From Hyphomicrobiales bacterium (GTDB taxonomy: Bacteria; Pseudomonadota; Alphaproteobacteria; Rhizobiales; Xanthobacteraceae): a DNA stretch of 60,786 nucleotides. The notes below the pieces were generated by a model. That model did not search any database, was not told the origin of the DNA, and was given only the letters and a program-made list of their open reading frames with translations. Of the stretch, positions 50,224 through 58,529 are shown in pieces. The stretch covers positions 67,728 to 128,513 of the forward strand of contig JAFKKG010000030.1 of the NCBI GenBank assembly GCA_017305715.1, read 5' to 3'. Each line of letters starts with the position of its first letter. The first letter of the stretch is position 1. The position numbers and the translations under genes are program-made.

Positions 50224-51882
50224 ATGAGCGAGCATCAATTCGACCCCGTCGCCCACGCGCGATCAATGCGCGGCAGTGGATTCTGGATCGACAAAAGCTT
50301 CGATGAATTTCTTCAGCAAACGATCGCCGCGACGCCGGGCAAACTTGCGCTGCTGGCCGACCGCGCGGATCGAGCCGATCCGAAGCGCCTGACCTATGCC
50401 GAGTTAGGCGATCTGGTTTCGCGCGCGGCTGCTGCATTGAAGCAGCGCGGTATCGGTCCTCGCGACGTCATTTCGGTACAGCTTCCCAATTGGTGGGAAT
50501 TCGCGGTGATCGCGTTGGCGGCATTCCGGGTCGGCGCCGTCGTCAATCCCCTGATGCCGATCTTCCGCGAGCATGAACTGAGCTACATGCTCGACTTCGC
50601 CGAAACCAAGCTTTTGATCGTCCCCAAGGTGTTCCGCGGCTTCGACCATGAGGCGATGGCGCACGCGCTGCAGCCCAAGCTGCCAAAACTTCAGCACATC
50701 ATCGCTGTCGACGGCGAGGGAGCCAACAGCTTCGATCAGGCGCTGCTCTCCGGCAGCGAACGTCTGGGGCCGCCGCCGGTCGGCGAGATCGGCGCGCTTC
50801 CCGCCGATCAGATGGCGGTGCTGATGTTTACGTCAGGCACCACGGGTTCGCCGAAGGGCGTCATGCATTGTCTCAATTCGCTGATGGCTTGCAGTGTCGC
50901 CCTTGGCGGGCGGTTTCACCTTGCCGCGAACGATACGATGCTGGTCTGCTCGCCGCTGGGGCATATGACCGGTTTCGCGGCAGGTATGCTCCTCGGTCTG
51001 AAGATCGGGGCCACCGTCGTCTTTCAGGATGTGTGGGAACCAAAACGCGGCGTCGCCATCATGGCCAACGAAGGCGTGACGTATTCGGCGGGCGCGGCAA
51101 CGTTCCTCGCCGATATGTGCGAAGCGGTCGCGAGCGGCTCGCCGAAGCCGGCTCAGCTACGCAATTTCCTGTGTGCGGGTGCGCCGATTCCACCCGCGCT
51201 GATTGATCGGGTCTATCGCGAGCTCGATCTGAAGGTCTGCTCGTTGTGGGGCATGACCGAATGCCTGTCGGGAACCTTGACCGAACCCGAGCGGGCGCTG
51301 GAAAAATCCTCGAAGACCGATGGCCGCCCGCTCGAAGGCGTCGGCGTCAAGGTTGTCCGGACAGACGGCTCTCCCGCGGCGGTTGGGGAAAGGGGTTTGC
51401 TCAAGGTGCGTGGCGCACAGATGTGCCTCGGCTACTACAAGCGCGAGGACATCGAGCCGTTCGATGCCGAGGGCTGGTTCGACACCGGCGACATCGCCTT
51501 CATGGACGACGAGGGCTACATCCGCATCGACGGGCGCATCAAGGACATCATCATCCGGGGCGGCGAGAACGTACCGGTTTTCGATATCGAAAACCTGATG
51601 TTCAAGCATCCTGCCGTGCTTTCGACGGCCATCGTGGGCTATCCGGATCCGCGCCTGGGCGAACGTGCCTGCGCCTTCGTGGTACTGCGTCCCGGTCAGA
51701 CGCTCGATCTGTCCGACGTGCAGGCGCTGATGGCGGAGCACAAGGTCGCAAAGCAATATTGGCCGGAACGCATCGAGATCGTCGCCGATTTGCCGAAGAC
51801 CCCGGCGGGCAAGGTACAGAAGTATCAGCTCCGCGAGATCGCCAAAGCGTTTGCGGAGCCGCCGCGGGCCGCCAACGCATGA
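50224..51882 (+). CDS. AMP-forming acyl-CoA ligase, AliA-like (candidate cyclohexanecarboxylate-CoA ligase)
   Basis: This ANL-superfamily protein of 552 residues has the P-loop TSGTTGSPKG near residue 203, the adenylate motif LWGMTECLSG near 341, GWFDTGDIAFMDDEGYI near 417 and the C-terminal lysine motif PKTPAGKVQK near 524. It makes the acyl-CoA thioester that the rest of region C degrades. Size and position beside badH/badI-like genes resemble AliA of Rhodopseudomonas, but the substrate is an inference. GGAGG precedes the ATG, and a weak CTGGCGCC hairpin follows the stop. Confidence 0.9.
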   Translation: MSEHQFDPVAHARSMRGSGFWIDKSFDEFLQQTIAATPGKLALLADRADRADPKRLTYAELGDLVSRAAAALKQRGIGPRDVISVQLPNWWEFAVIALAAFRVGAVVNPLMPIFREHELSYMLDFAETKLLIVPKVFRGFDHEAMAHALQPKLPKLQHIIAVDGEGANSFDQALLSGSERLGPPPVGEIGALPADQMAVLMFTSGTTGSPKGVMHCLNSLMACSVALGGRFHLAANDTMLVCSPLGHMTGFAAGMLLGLKIGATVVFQDVWEPKRGVAIMANEGVTYSAGAATFLADMCEAVASGSPKPAQLRNFLCAGAPIPPALIDRVYRELDLKVCSLWGMTECLSGTLTEPERALEKSSKTDGRPLEGVGVKVVRTDGSPAAVGERGLLKVRGAQMCLGYYKREDIEPFDAEGWFDTGDIAFMDDEGYIRIDGRIKDIIIRGGENVPVFDIENLMFKHPAVLSTAIVGYPDPRLGERACAFVVLRPGQTLDLSDVQALMAEHKVAKQYWPERIEIVADLPKTPAGKVQKYQLREIAKAFAEPPRAANA

Positions 51883-51885
51883 ACC

Positions 51886-51908
51886 CTGGCGCCAAAGGTC
51901 GGCGCCAG
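51886..51908 (+). terminator. Hairpin after the CoA ligase gene
   Basis: CTGGCGCC, a 7-base loop and GGCGCCAG form an 8-bp perfect stem starting 4 bases after the stop codon. No U-tract follows, so it may act as a weak or Rho-assisted terminator. Confidence 0.45.
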
Positions 51909-52280
51909 CGTTGTCATCGGCAGGGCGCGAAATATTGGCTTTCCTCTCGGGCAATGCCGTGGTCTCGCCCGGCACGCATGAGGGCTGCGGTCCCGGAGGT
52001 TGCCGGCCGTCCGTGAACGGGCATGCGCCGCGGGCGCAGTGCGTCAAAGGATGCCCCGGCGCAGATGTTGCCCGTCGGAAGCCACGGACAGACCAGGCCT
52101 ACGGCAGCACCAGCCGTCAGGGCATTTAGAGTATCGCCATCGTTCGTCACGTAGCGAAGGCCGTCGTCGCTCTCCGAACCGGGAGCCGTGGATGCTCGCC
52201 CGCGCCCGGAACATTTCCCAAAGATCGACAAAGCGCTCATCCAAAAAATTTGCTGCAACGTTCGGTGATGCTTCTTGTAA
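51909..52280. other. Gene-poor gap, no confident coding sequence
   Basis: The gap from 51883 to the RidA-like start (52355) is 472 bases. I see no convincing gene. A minus-strand open stretch here encodes text such as TLNALTAGAAVGLVCPWLP, which looks protein-like but has no clear start, ribosome site or family, and could be the remnant of a decayed gene. Confidence 0.4.
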
Positions 52281-52301
52281 TTGATCGAACGATCGATATA
52301 G
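52281..52301. promoter_or_regulatory. TetR-type operator (TTGATCG-N6-CGATATA)
   Basis: TTGATCG-AACGAT-CGATATA G fits the dyad TTATATCG-N6-CGATATAA. It lies 54 bases before the RidA-like start 52355. It shares TCGAACGAT with sites at 55355 and (reverse) 55461. Confidence 0.6.
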
Positions 52302-52354
52302 TAATGCGGCGGGCGACAAGAGTCAAAAAGGTTGCGCGCCCGCGGGGAGAGCCC

Positions 52355-52738
52355 ATGAGCGAACGAAAAAGCATCGACATTCCCGGATTCAAGCACGTCA
52401 ATCCGATCCCGAACGCCAGCATGATCGGCAATCTCTTGATGTCGGGCCTCGTGGTTGGCGTCGATAGTGAAACGCACAAGCTGCCGCCCGATCTCGATCA
52501 GCAGTGCCGGAACATGTTCGGCCACGTCCGCAGCATCGTCGAGGCGGGCGGTTGTACGATGGACGACATCATCAAGATCACGGTCTGGCTGAAGGATCCC
52601 GCCGACCGCACCGCGCTGAACGAGCAGTGGCTGAAGCTGTTTCCGGATCCGCAAACGCGTCCGGCACGCCAGGCGCTACCTCACCTCGGAGGCGGCGATG
52701 CGCTGATCCTCTGTGACATCGTCGCCGTCCGTGGCTGA
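52355..52738 (+). CDS. RidA/YjgF-family protein
   Basis: This cytosolic RidA-fold protein of 127 residues has the family middle segment QCRNMFGHVRSIVEAGGCTMDDIIKITVWLKD. The expected catalytic arginine region reads ALPHLGGGDALI, without an obvious Arg-Leu-Pro, so it may belong to a Rid subfamily without deaminase activity. GGGGAGAG precedes the ATG at 52355. It is the first gene of the RidA-amidohydrolase-SDR operon under the TetR-type operator. Another RidA-like gene occurs in region A. Confidence 0.87.
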   Translation: MSERKSIDIPGFKHVNPIPNASMIGNLLMSGLVVGVDSETHKLPPDLDQQCRNMFGHVRSIVEAGGCTMDDIIKITVWLKDPADRTALNEQWLKLFPDPQTRPARQALPHLGGGDALILCDIVAVRG

Positions 52739-52767
52739 CCCGGCTGCTTCACGTATCGGAATCCGAG

Positions 52768-53643
52768 ATGCAAAAATATCAGACCTTCCATCGCCATCCG
52801 AAATCGCCGCAACCGCCGGCGCCGGCCGGGACTTGCGACAGCCAGTTCCACGTCTTCGGACCCGCCGACAAATATCCGATCCGCCCCGGCGCGGTCTATT
52901 GCACACCGGAAGCCACCATCGAGGCTGCGCTGAACCTGCATCGAACGCTCGGAATCAAGCGCGGCGTCATCGTGCAGTCCTCGGCCTATGGCATGGACTT
53001 CCGGATTCTTTACGACGCTCTCGCAATTGCCGGGCCAAACTATCAGGCCTGCGTGGTCATCGACGACAGCGTCAGCGACAAGGAGCTGCAGAAGCTGCAC
53101 GATGCCGGCGTTCGGGGCGCGCGCTTCAATTTCTGGAAAGTATTGAACCTGGTGCCGACGCCCGAGCAGTTCAAGCGTTCGATCGCGCGCATCGAGGAGC
53201 TCGGTTGGTACGCGAAGCTGCATATGCCGGTCGATGAGATGATCGAGATGCAGGAGCTGTTCCATCCGCTGAAGCTCAACGTGGTGATGGATCACTTCGG
53301 TCGTCCCGAATTCGATCGTGGTGTCGGACATCCTTCCATCAGGTTCATCACCGACCTGCTGAAAAAGGGCAATTGGTGGATGATGCTGTCCAACGGCGAT
53401 CGCTGGTCGGTGAAGGGAAAGCCGTGGGATGACGCCGTCGAATTCGCAAAGACGTACATCGACGCGGCGCCGGATCGGATGATCTGGGGTTCCGACTGGC
53501 CGCATCCGCTGGTTCCGGTCGAAGAGCCTGCCAAGGATGACGGCGAGTTGATGGAGCTGGTCTATCGCTACGCCGACAATGAGGCGATCCGCCAGAAAAT
53601 TCTGGTGAGCAATCCGGCCAAACTGTTCGGCTACAAGGACTAG
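52768..53643 (+). CDS. LigI-like amidohydrolase (2-pyrone-4,6-dicarboxylate lactonase family)
   Basis: This TIM-barrel protein of 291 residues resembles the COG3618 lactonase/amidohydrolase group: CDSQFHVFG near residue 23 (modified HxH), MDHFGRP near 172 and GSDWPHP near 244 with the catalytic Asp. Such enzymes open lactone rings of pyrones, muconolactones or related ring-cleavage products. It lies 29 bases after the RidA-like gene and 12 before the SDR gene. The first metal position, QFH in place of HxH, is typical of metal-free LigI. Confidence 0.88.
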   Translation: MQKYQTFHRHPKSPQPPAPAGTCDSQFHVFGPADKYPIRPGAVYCTPEATIEAALNLHRTLGIKRGVIVQSSAYGMDFRILYDALAIAGPNYQACVVIDDSVSDKELQKLHDAGVRGARFNFWKVLNLVPTPEQFKRSIARIEELGWYAKLHMPVDEMIEMQELFHPLKLNVVMDHFGRPEFDRGVGHPSIRFITDLLKKGNWWMMLSNGDRWSVKGKPWDDAVEFAKTYIDAAPDRMIWGSDWPHPLVPVEEPAKDDGELMELVYRYADNEAIRQKILVSNPAKLFGYKD

Positions 53644-53655
53644 GGAAACGCACCT

Positions 53656-54435
53656 ATGGATCTCGGTATCAAGGGCCGCAAGGCCATCGTTTGCGCGTCG
53701 TCGCAGGGGCTCGGGAAGGCGTGCGCGACCTCGCTTGCCGGTGAGGGGTGCGACGTCGTCATCAACGGCCGCACGGAAGCAAAACTCCTGGCCACGGCGA
53801 AAGAAATCGAGGCGCTTACCGGCGCAAAGGTGACGCCTGTGGTTGCCGACATCAACACGGAGGAGGGGCGGGCCAGGTTGCTCGCCGCCAGTCCCGAGGC
53901 TGACATTCTGGTCAACAACAACGCCGGTCCGCCGCCCGGCAAACTCGAAGATTGGGATCACGCCGCATGGATGCCGGCGCTCGAATCCAACCTGCTTGCC
54001 GCGGCGCTCCTGATGCGCGGGGTCATGCCCGGAATGCGGGAGCGGAAGTTCGGACGGATCGTCAACATCACCTCGGCGATGGTCAAGTCGCCTTATCCCG
54101 AGATGGGCCTGTCGACCGCGGCCCGCGCCGGCCTCAGCGCCCTCAGCAAGTCGATGGCGCGGCTGGTGGCGCCCGACAATGTCACGGTGAACAACATCCT
54201 GCCGTTCCGCATCGACACCGACCGGCAGAAGTTCTTCACGCAGCGGCTGGCTGATCAGGAAGGCATTCCATTCGCGGAAGCGCGCCGGAAGATCGAGCAA
54301 ACCGTGGCGGCGCAGCGCATGGGGACACCCAAGGAGTTCGGCGACGCCTGCGCTTTTCTGTGCAGTGTGCAGGCCAGCTTCATCTCGGGCCAGAACCTGC
54401 AGCTGGACGGCGCTTCATATTCCGGGTTGATCTGA
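53656..54435 (+). CDS. Atypical SDR-fold protein lacking Tyr-x3-Lys, paralogue of 18040-18819
   Basis: This protein of 259 residues, the same length as its paralogue, shares with it MDLGIKGRKAIVCASSQGLGKA-type opening and GRIVNITSAMVK. The active-site positions read Thr154 and Ala158 (LSTAARAG), so neither carries the standard catalytic pair. NNNAG replaces NNAGG. AGGGA precedes the ATG. It completes the three-gene operon, which is convergent with tetR. Confidence 0.87.
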   Translation: MDLGIKGRKAIVCASSQGLGKACATSLAGEGCDVVINGRTEAKLLATAKEIEALTGAKVTPVVADINTEEGRARLLAASPEADILVNNNAGPPPGKLEDWDHAAWMPALESNLLAAALLMRGVMPGMRERKFGRIVNITSAMVKSPYPEMGLSTAARAGLSALSKSMARLVAPDNVTVNNILPFRIDTDRQKFFTQRLADQEGIPFAEARRKIEQTVAAQRMGTPKEFGDACAFLCSVQASFISGQNLQLDGASYSGLI

Positions 54436-54505
54436 TTGCCGCTGCCCGGTCGATCCTGACGAAAGCGACGAGGCGGCGCGCAAAACGCCGCTCCGCGGTT
54501 TCACC

Positions 54506-55315
54506 TCAGCTGCGCAAGCGCGACGAGAACTGCGGGTCGTCATACGCGACGCGGCGCGACGCAGACTTGGGCGCCGCACGCCGCGGCTTGTCGCTGCGGG
54601 CAATCCCTTTCGGCACCGGTGCCTGCAGCCCCGCCCGCAGGAACGGCAGGACGTGCTCGAAGGCATAGTCCACGTCGTGAAAATCGCATTGTCCGCCCGA
54701 CAGATCGTAGATCCGGTCCGGGTTGTTCAGCGTGTGGGTGATGATGCAAAGCAGGCAATGCAGCCGCCAGAAGATATTCTCGAGGTCGAGTTCCGGTAAG
54801 GCTAGTTGCAAGGCGGTGATGAAGTGCCGTTGAAACTCGTCGAAGAATTCGCGCATCATCTCGCGGGCGATCTCGCTGTTGTCGCTGCCGATCCGCGATA
54901 CCAGCCGCATGAAATGGTCGGGCCGCGGCTTGCGCCGCATGCTGTCGCGGAATGACGGCAGGAAGTAGCCGCGCAAGAGATCATCGAGATTCGGTACCGG
55001 ATTGGCATCCATCGCGGCCTGGATCAGGTCGTATCTCTGCTTGTTTAGCGGCGCCGCCTTGTGCTCGAAGATGGCGCGCAACAGCCCTTCCTTGTTGCCG
55101 AAATGGTAGTTGATCAGCGAGATGCTGACATTGGCATTGGCCATGATTTTGCGCAGCGATGCGCCTTCGTAGCCGGCATCCGCGAACAGCTCCTCCGCAG
55201 CGTCAATGATGAGGACGCGCGTCTTGTCGCCGGATTGATTGCGGCCGTCTTCCTTTTTGGCCCGCGATTTGGCGGCCGCCGGCTTTGCTGCGCCCAGTTT
55301 TCCTCGAACGGCCAT
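54506..55315 (-). CDS. TetR/AcrR-family regulator of region D
   Basis: This protein of 269 residues has a basic N-terminus (AKSRAKKEDGR) and an HTH at about 33-79 (LIIDAAEELFADAGYEGASLRKIM, NYHFGNKEGLL). The C-terminal tail is also basic (KPRRAAPKSASRR). It is divergent from the ABC importer operon, and a dyad of the region D type lies 40-60 bases upstream of its own start, pointing to autoregulation. The inducer is likely an aromatic or lactone intermediate, which is a guess. Confidence 0.9.
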   Translation of the reverse strand: MAVRGKLGAAKPAAAKSRAKKEDGRNQSGDKTRVLIIDAAEELFADAGYEGASLRKIMANANVSISLINYHFGNKEGLLRAIFEHKAAPLNKQRYDLIQAAMDANPVPNLDDLLRGYFLPSFRDSMRRKPRPDHFMRLVSRIGSDNSEIAREMMREFFDEFQRHFITALQLALPELDLENIFWRLHCLLCIITHTLNNPDRIYDLSGGQCDFHDVDYAFEHVLPFLRAGLQAPVPKGIARSDKPRRAAPKSASRRVAYDDPQFSSRLRS

Positions 55316-55354
55316 GCGGCGGTACCTTTTGCAAAATTGCCTTGCGAAGCGACG

Positions 55355-55375
55355 AATATCGAACGATCGATTGAT
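55355..55375. promoter_or_regulatory. TetR-type operator in front of tetR (AATATCG-N6-CGATTGAT)
   Basis: AATATCG-AACGAT-CGATTGAT lies 40 bases before the tetR start and shares CGAACGATCGAT with 52281-52301. Its position fits autoregulation. Confidence 0.6.
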
Positions 55376-55460
55376 ATAGCATTCGCCATGGCGGTGCTAC
55401 ATCATGCCGCCTGTCCGCGTCGTCGGGAAGGTCCGAGCGTCAAACTAATCGCGCTTGCAA

Positions 55461-55482
55461 TTATATCGTTCGATCGATATAA
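55461..55482. promoter_or_regulatory. Perfect TetR-type dyad (TTATATCG-N6-CGATATAA)
   Basis: Two perfect 8-base arms around TTCGAT form a 22-bp dyad about 118 bases before the ABC ATPase start. It is the best of three related sites and the likely high-affinity operator for the ABC promoter. Confidence 0.7.
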
Positions 55483-55600
55483 AAACAAGTCGCCGGTTGC
55501 TGCCGGAGACTGGGAAATAGGCCGGCACGGGTGAAAATACGCCTGGCGGGAACTGCCCTCTGCCTTCCGCAGGCGGGCAATAATGGCGAGGGAGACGTCG

Positions 55601-56419
55601 ATGGGCCAAGCCATTAGTAAGGCGCCGGCTGGCGAGATACCGGCAGAGCGGCGGCCATTCATCCGGCTCGCCGGCGTCGCCAAAACATACCCCTCGCGCG
55701 GCGGACCGGTCGTCGATGCCGTCGAGGAAGTGACGGTTGATATCGCGCGCAGCGAATTCACGTCGATCGTTGGCCCTTCCGGCTGCGGAAAGACGACGTT
55801 GCTCAACATGATCGGGGGACTGCTGCCGGCCAGCCGCGGCCGGATCGTGTATGAGGGCCTCGAGTCCGGCCGCAAGCGGCCGGCGCTCGGCATGGTTTTC
55901 CAGGACGCCGTGCTGCTGCCGTGGCGAACCGTGCTCGAAAATGTCTGCCTTCCGATCGAGGTGCTGTCGCTCGATGGCGCGCAGGGCGAGGCGAGGGCGC
56001 GCGAACTCATAGAACTGGTTGGCCTCAAGGGTTTCGAGGGCCGCTATCCGAACGAACTGTCGGGTGGCATGCAACAGCGCGCCTCGATCGCTCGCGCGCT
56101 GGTCAATGACCCGAAATTGCTGTTGATGGACGAACCGTTCGGGGCGCTCGATGCGCTGACGCGCGAAAACATGTCGCTGGAATTGCAGCGCATCTGGTCG
56201 AGCAGCCGGAAGACCGTTCTGTTCATCACGCATTCGATCGCCGAATCCGTGTTCCTGTCGGATCGGGTGCTGGTGATGACCGCGCGTCCCTCGCGCGTAC
56301 GTGAAATCATCGACATCGACCTGCCGCGGCCGCGTACCCTCGAAATGACGACGTCGGACGCCTTTACGAAGTATGTCGCCCATATTCGCGGCTTGCTGTC
56401 GGCGACGGCGGCACTGTGA
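55601..56419 (+). CDS. NitT/TauT-type ABC transporter ATPase
   Basis: This ATPase of 272 residues belongs to the SsuB/TauB group that imports sulfonates, nitrate or aromatic acids. Walker A GPSGCGKTT is near 58-66, the signature LSGGMQQR near 152 and Walker B LLLMDEPFGALD near 170. The ATG at 55601 follows GAGGGAG; an in-frame ATG at 55583 is possible. It is part of the ATPase-permease-receptor operon, with the permease start overlapping its stop. Confidence 0.92.
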   Translation: MGQAISKAPAGEIPAERRPFIRLAGVAKTYPSRGGPVVDAVEEVTVDIARSEFTSIVGPSGCGKTTLLNMIGGLLPASRGRIVYEGLESGRKRPALGMVFQDAVLLPWRTVLENVCLPIEVLSLDGAQGEARARELIELVGLKGFEGRYPNELSGGMQQRASIARALVNDPKLLLMDEPFGALDALTRENMSLELQRIWSSSRKTVLFITHSIAESVFLSDRVLVMTARPSRVREIIDIDLPRPRTLEMTTSDAFTKYVAHIRGLLSATAAL

Positions 56420-57279
56420 TGAGCATGCAGATGTCCCAGCCCGACCTGTCGACGCCCCGGTCCGTGCCGATCGCTTCCAGGCCCAATCTGCTACGTCACC
56501 TCGCCCGCTGGTTCGACCTCGGCGGAATATTGTCGATCGCGCTGTTCGTGGTGTTGATGGGCGGCTGGGAGCTTTCAGTGCGCAACGGCCTGGTGCCGGC
56601 GTTCGTGCTGCCGGCGCCGTCCGATGTCGCCGCGCGCCTGTTCGCCGATGTGTTCGACAAGGCGGTGCTGTTCGATTGCGCCTACACGCTGACTGAAATC
56701 ATCGTCGGCTTTCTGATTGCCGCGGTATTTGGCATCTCGTTCGGTGCGGCGATCGCCCTCGTGCCGTTGGTCGATCGCGTTCTGTCGCCCTATATCGTTG
56801 CGCTGCAAACCATTCCGAAGGTTGCGATTGCGCCGGTCCTGATCATTTGGTTCGGCTTTGGCATCGAATCCAAGATCGTGATCGTGGCCCTGATTGCCCT
56901 GTTCCCGATCCTGGTCAACGTCGTGCTCGGCTTCCGTGGCATCGACCAGCGCCAAATCGTGCTGATGCGGGCGCTCGATGCGTCAGCATGGCAGATTTTC
57001 CGCAAGGTCCGAATCCCCAACGCGCTGCCGTCGATCATGGCCGGAATGTATATCGCGATGATCTTTTCGGTGATCGGCGCGGTGGTCGGCGAATTTTTGG
57101 GTTCCCCGCATGGGCTCGGCGCGCAGATCATGCAGCGGCAAGCGTCGATGGACGTCGTCGGCGTCTATTCCATTCTCGTCATCCTGACGGTGATCGGCGT
57201 CCTGCTGAATTCCGCGGTCAAGGCAGTGTCGCGGCGATTGGTCTTCTGGGGCAATTCCGAAGAGCCGAACGGCCTGTAA
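56419..57279 (+). CDS. NitT/TauT-type ABC transporter permease
   Basis: This inner-membrane permease of 286 residues has about six helices. The EAA loop that docks the ATPase reads LMRALDASAWQIFRKVRIPNALPSIMAGMYIAM. The ATG at 56419 shares a base with the ATPase stop (TGATG); a GTG at 56416 is an alternative. It pairs with the ATPase and receptor of the same operon. Confidence 0.92.
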   Translation: MSMQMSQPDLSTPRSVPIASRPNLLRHLARWFDLGGILSIALFVVLMGGWELSVRNGLVPAFVLPAPSDVAARLFADVFDKAVLFDCAYTLTEIIVGFLIAAVFGISFGAAIALVPLVDRVLSPYIVALQTIPKVAIAPVLIIWFGFGIESKIVIVALIALFPILVNVVLGFRGIDQRQIVLMRALDASAWQIFRKVRIPNALPSIMAGMYIAMIFSVIGAVVGEFLGSPHGLGAQIMQRQASMDVVGVYSILVILTVIGVLLNSAVKAVSRRLVFWGNSEEPNGL

Positions 57280-57332
57280 GGCTCATCCGGAACAAGAACG
57301 ACAGAGAAACAACGATAATGGGGAGGAATCCA

Positions 57333-58412
57333 ATGAGGTTATCGAAGCTCATCACGCACACTGCGACGGCACTGTGTTGTGCCATGGCGCTCGGCGCGTG
57401 GTCGATCAATCCGGCGGCGGCCCAGGAACGGAAGCTCATCGTGCAGGGCGGCGCGCCGGTGCCCTACACCGGGTTCCTCGCGTTGTATGTCGGTCAACAG
57501 GCAGGGTTCTTCAAGGAAGAAGGCCTCGACGTCGAAATGCGCTACGCATCCGGTGCGCCGCAGGGCACGCAGATCGCGGCCGCCAACCAGGCCGATGTCG
57601 CCGTCGTCACCGTCGAGCCCTCGATCAATGGATATGACAAGGGTATCCGCGGCAAGATCTTCAGCCGTATCAATAATGAATTGATCTATTACATTGCCGT
57701 CACCGAGGATTCTCCGATCAAGACGGTCGCAGATCTCAAGGGCAAGAAAATAGGTGTAGCCAGCTTCGGCAGCGCTGCGGTGCCCGTGGTGCGTTCGATC
57801 CTCCGCTCCGGCGGAATCGAGCCGCAGTCCGACACGCTCTTGCCAGTCGGGGTGATGGATCAGGCGATGGCTGCGCTTCGCTCGGGCAATGTGCAGGCGC
57901 TGGGACTCTACGACGGCATCTATTTCGCGCTGGAGCGCGCCGGCGTTAAATTGCGTTACTTCAAGCATCCGGCACTGGCGGACTTCGGCAATACCGGCCT
58001 GTTTGCCTCGGACGAAACGATCAAGAACAAGAAGGATGATTTGTGCAAATTCGGACGGGCTTTTGCCAAGGCGACGCTATTTGCAACGACCAACCCTGAA
58101 GCGGCGGTGCGGCTGTACTGGAAGGCCGTTCCCGCCGCACGCCGTGGTGCCGACGACGCGGAGGCCCTGAAGAACGGCCTCACTGAAGTAGCGCCGATGC
58201 TCCGGGTCTTCGATATCGGCTTTCCACCGTCCACGAAGTACGGATCGGTCGACCATGCTGCTCTTGGGAAGTACATGGAGCTGAACAAGCAGGAGGGCGT
58301 GATCACGGCGACCCCGCCGGTCGATGCCATAGCCACCAACGACTTCATTGGCTGCATCAACAATTTCGACGGCGATACCGTGCGTAAATTGGCCCGCGAG
58401 TGGAAATCCTGA
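57333..58412 (+). CDS. NitT/TauT-type ABC transporter substrate-binding protein
   Basis: This periplasmic receptor of 359 residues of the NMT1/SsuA-like group has a signal peptide of about 30 residues ending PAAAQE. The family text YVGQQAGFFKEEGLDVEMRYASG and NQADVAVVTVEP is present, as are KGKKIGVASFGSAAVPVVRS. It follows the permease by 53 bases with GGGGAGGA before ATG 57333. A strong hairpin follows the stop. Confidence 0.92.
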   Translation: MRLSKLITHTATALCCAMALGAWSINPAAAQERKLIVQGGAPVPYTGFLALYVGQQAGFFKEEGLDVEMRYASGAPQGTQIAAANQADVAVVTVEPSINGYDKGIRGKIFSRINNELIYYIAVTEDSPIKTVADLKGKKIGVASFGSAAVPVVRSILRSGGIEPQSDTLLPVGVMDQAMAALRSGNVQALGLYDGIYFALERAGVKLRYFKHPALADFGNTGLFASDETIKNKKDDLCKFGRAFAKATLFATTNPEAAVRLYWKAVPAARRGADDAEALKNGLTEVAPMLRVFDIGFPPSTKYGSVDHAALGKYMELNKQEGVITATPPVDAIATNDFIGCINNFDGDTVRKLAREWKS

Positions 58413-58426
58413 GCTTGACCGGTCGG

Positions 58427-58452
58427 GCGCCCACGCGGACTTGCGTGGGCGC
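58427..58452 (+). terminator. Probable transcription terminator after the ABC operon
   Basis: GCGCCCACGC, loop GGACTT, GCGTGGGCGC: a 10-bp perfect stem 15 bases after the receptor stop codon. The downstream sequence is not U-rich, so the fold is clear but termination is inferred. Confidence 0.6.
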
Positions 58453-58529
58453 GTTGCGATAGTTCGCGATTGTCGGGGACTGTGTTGAACGGCATACTCG
58501 ATTCCTGCACTCCGGCACGCGGGGATCGA

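Noticed and set aside
52681-54300. Minus-strand frame of 539 residues spanning the amidohydrolase and SDR genes
   Set aside because: It runs antisense across two independent genes and its text is Arg/His/Asp-rich without domains, so it reflects codon bias and not coding.
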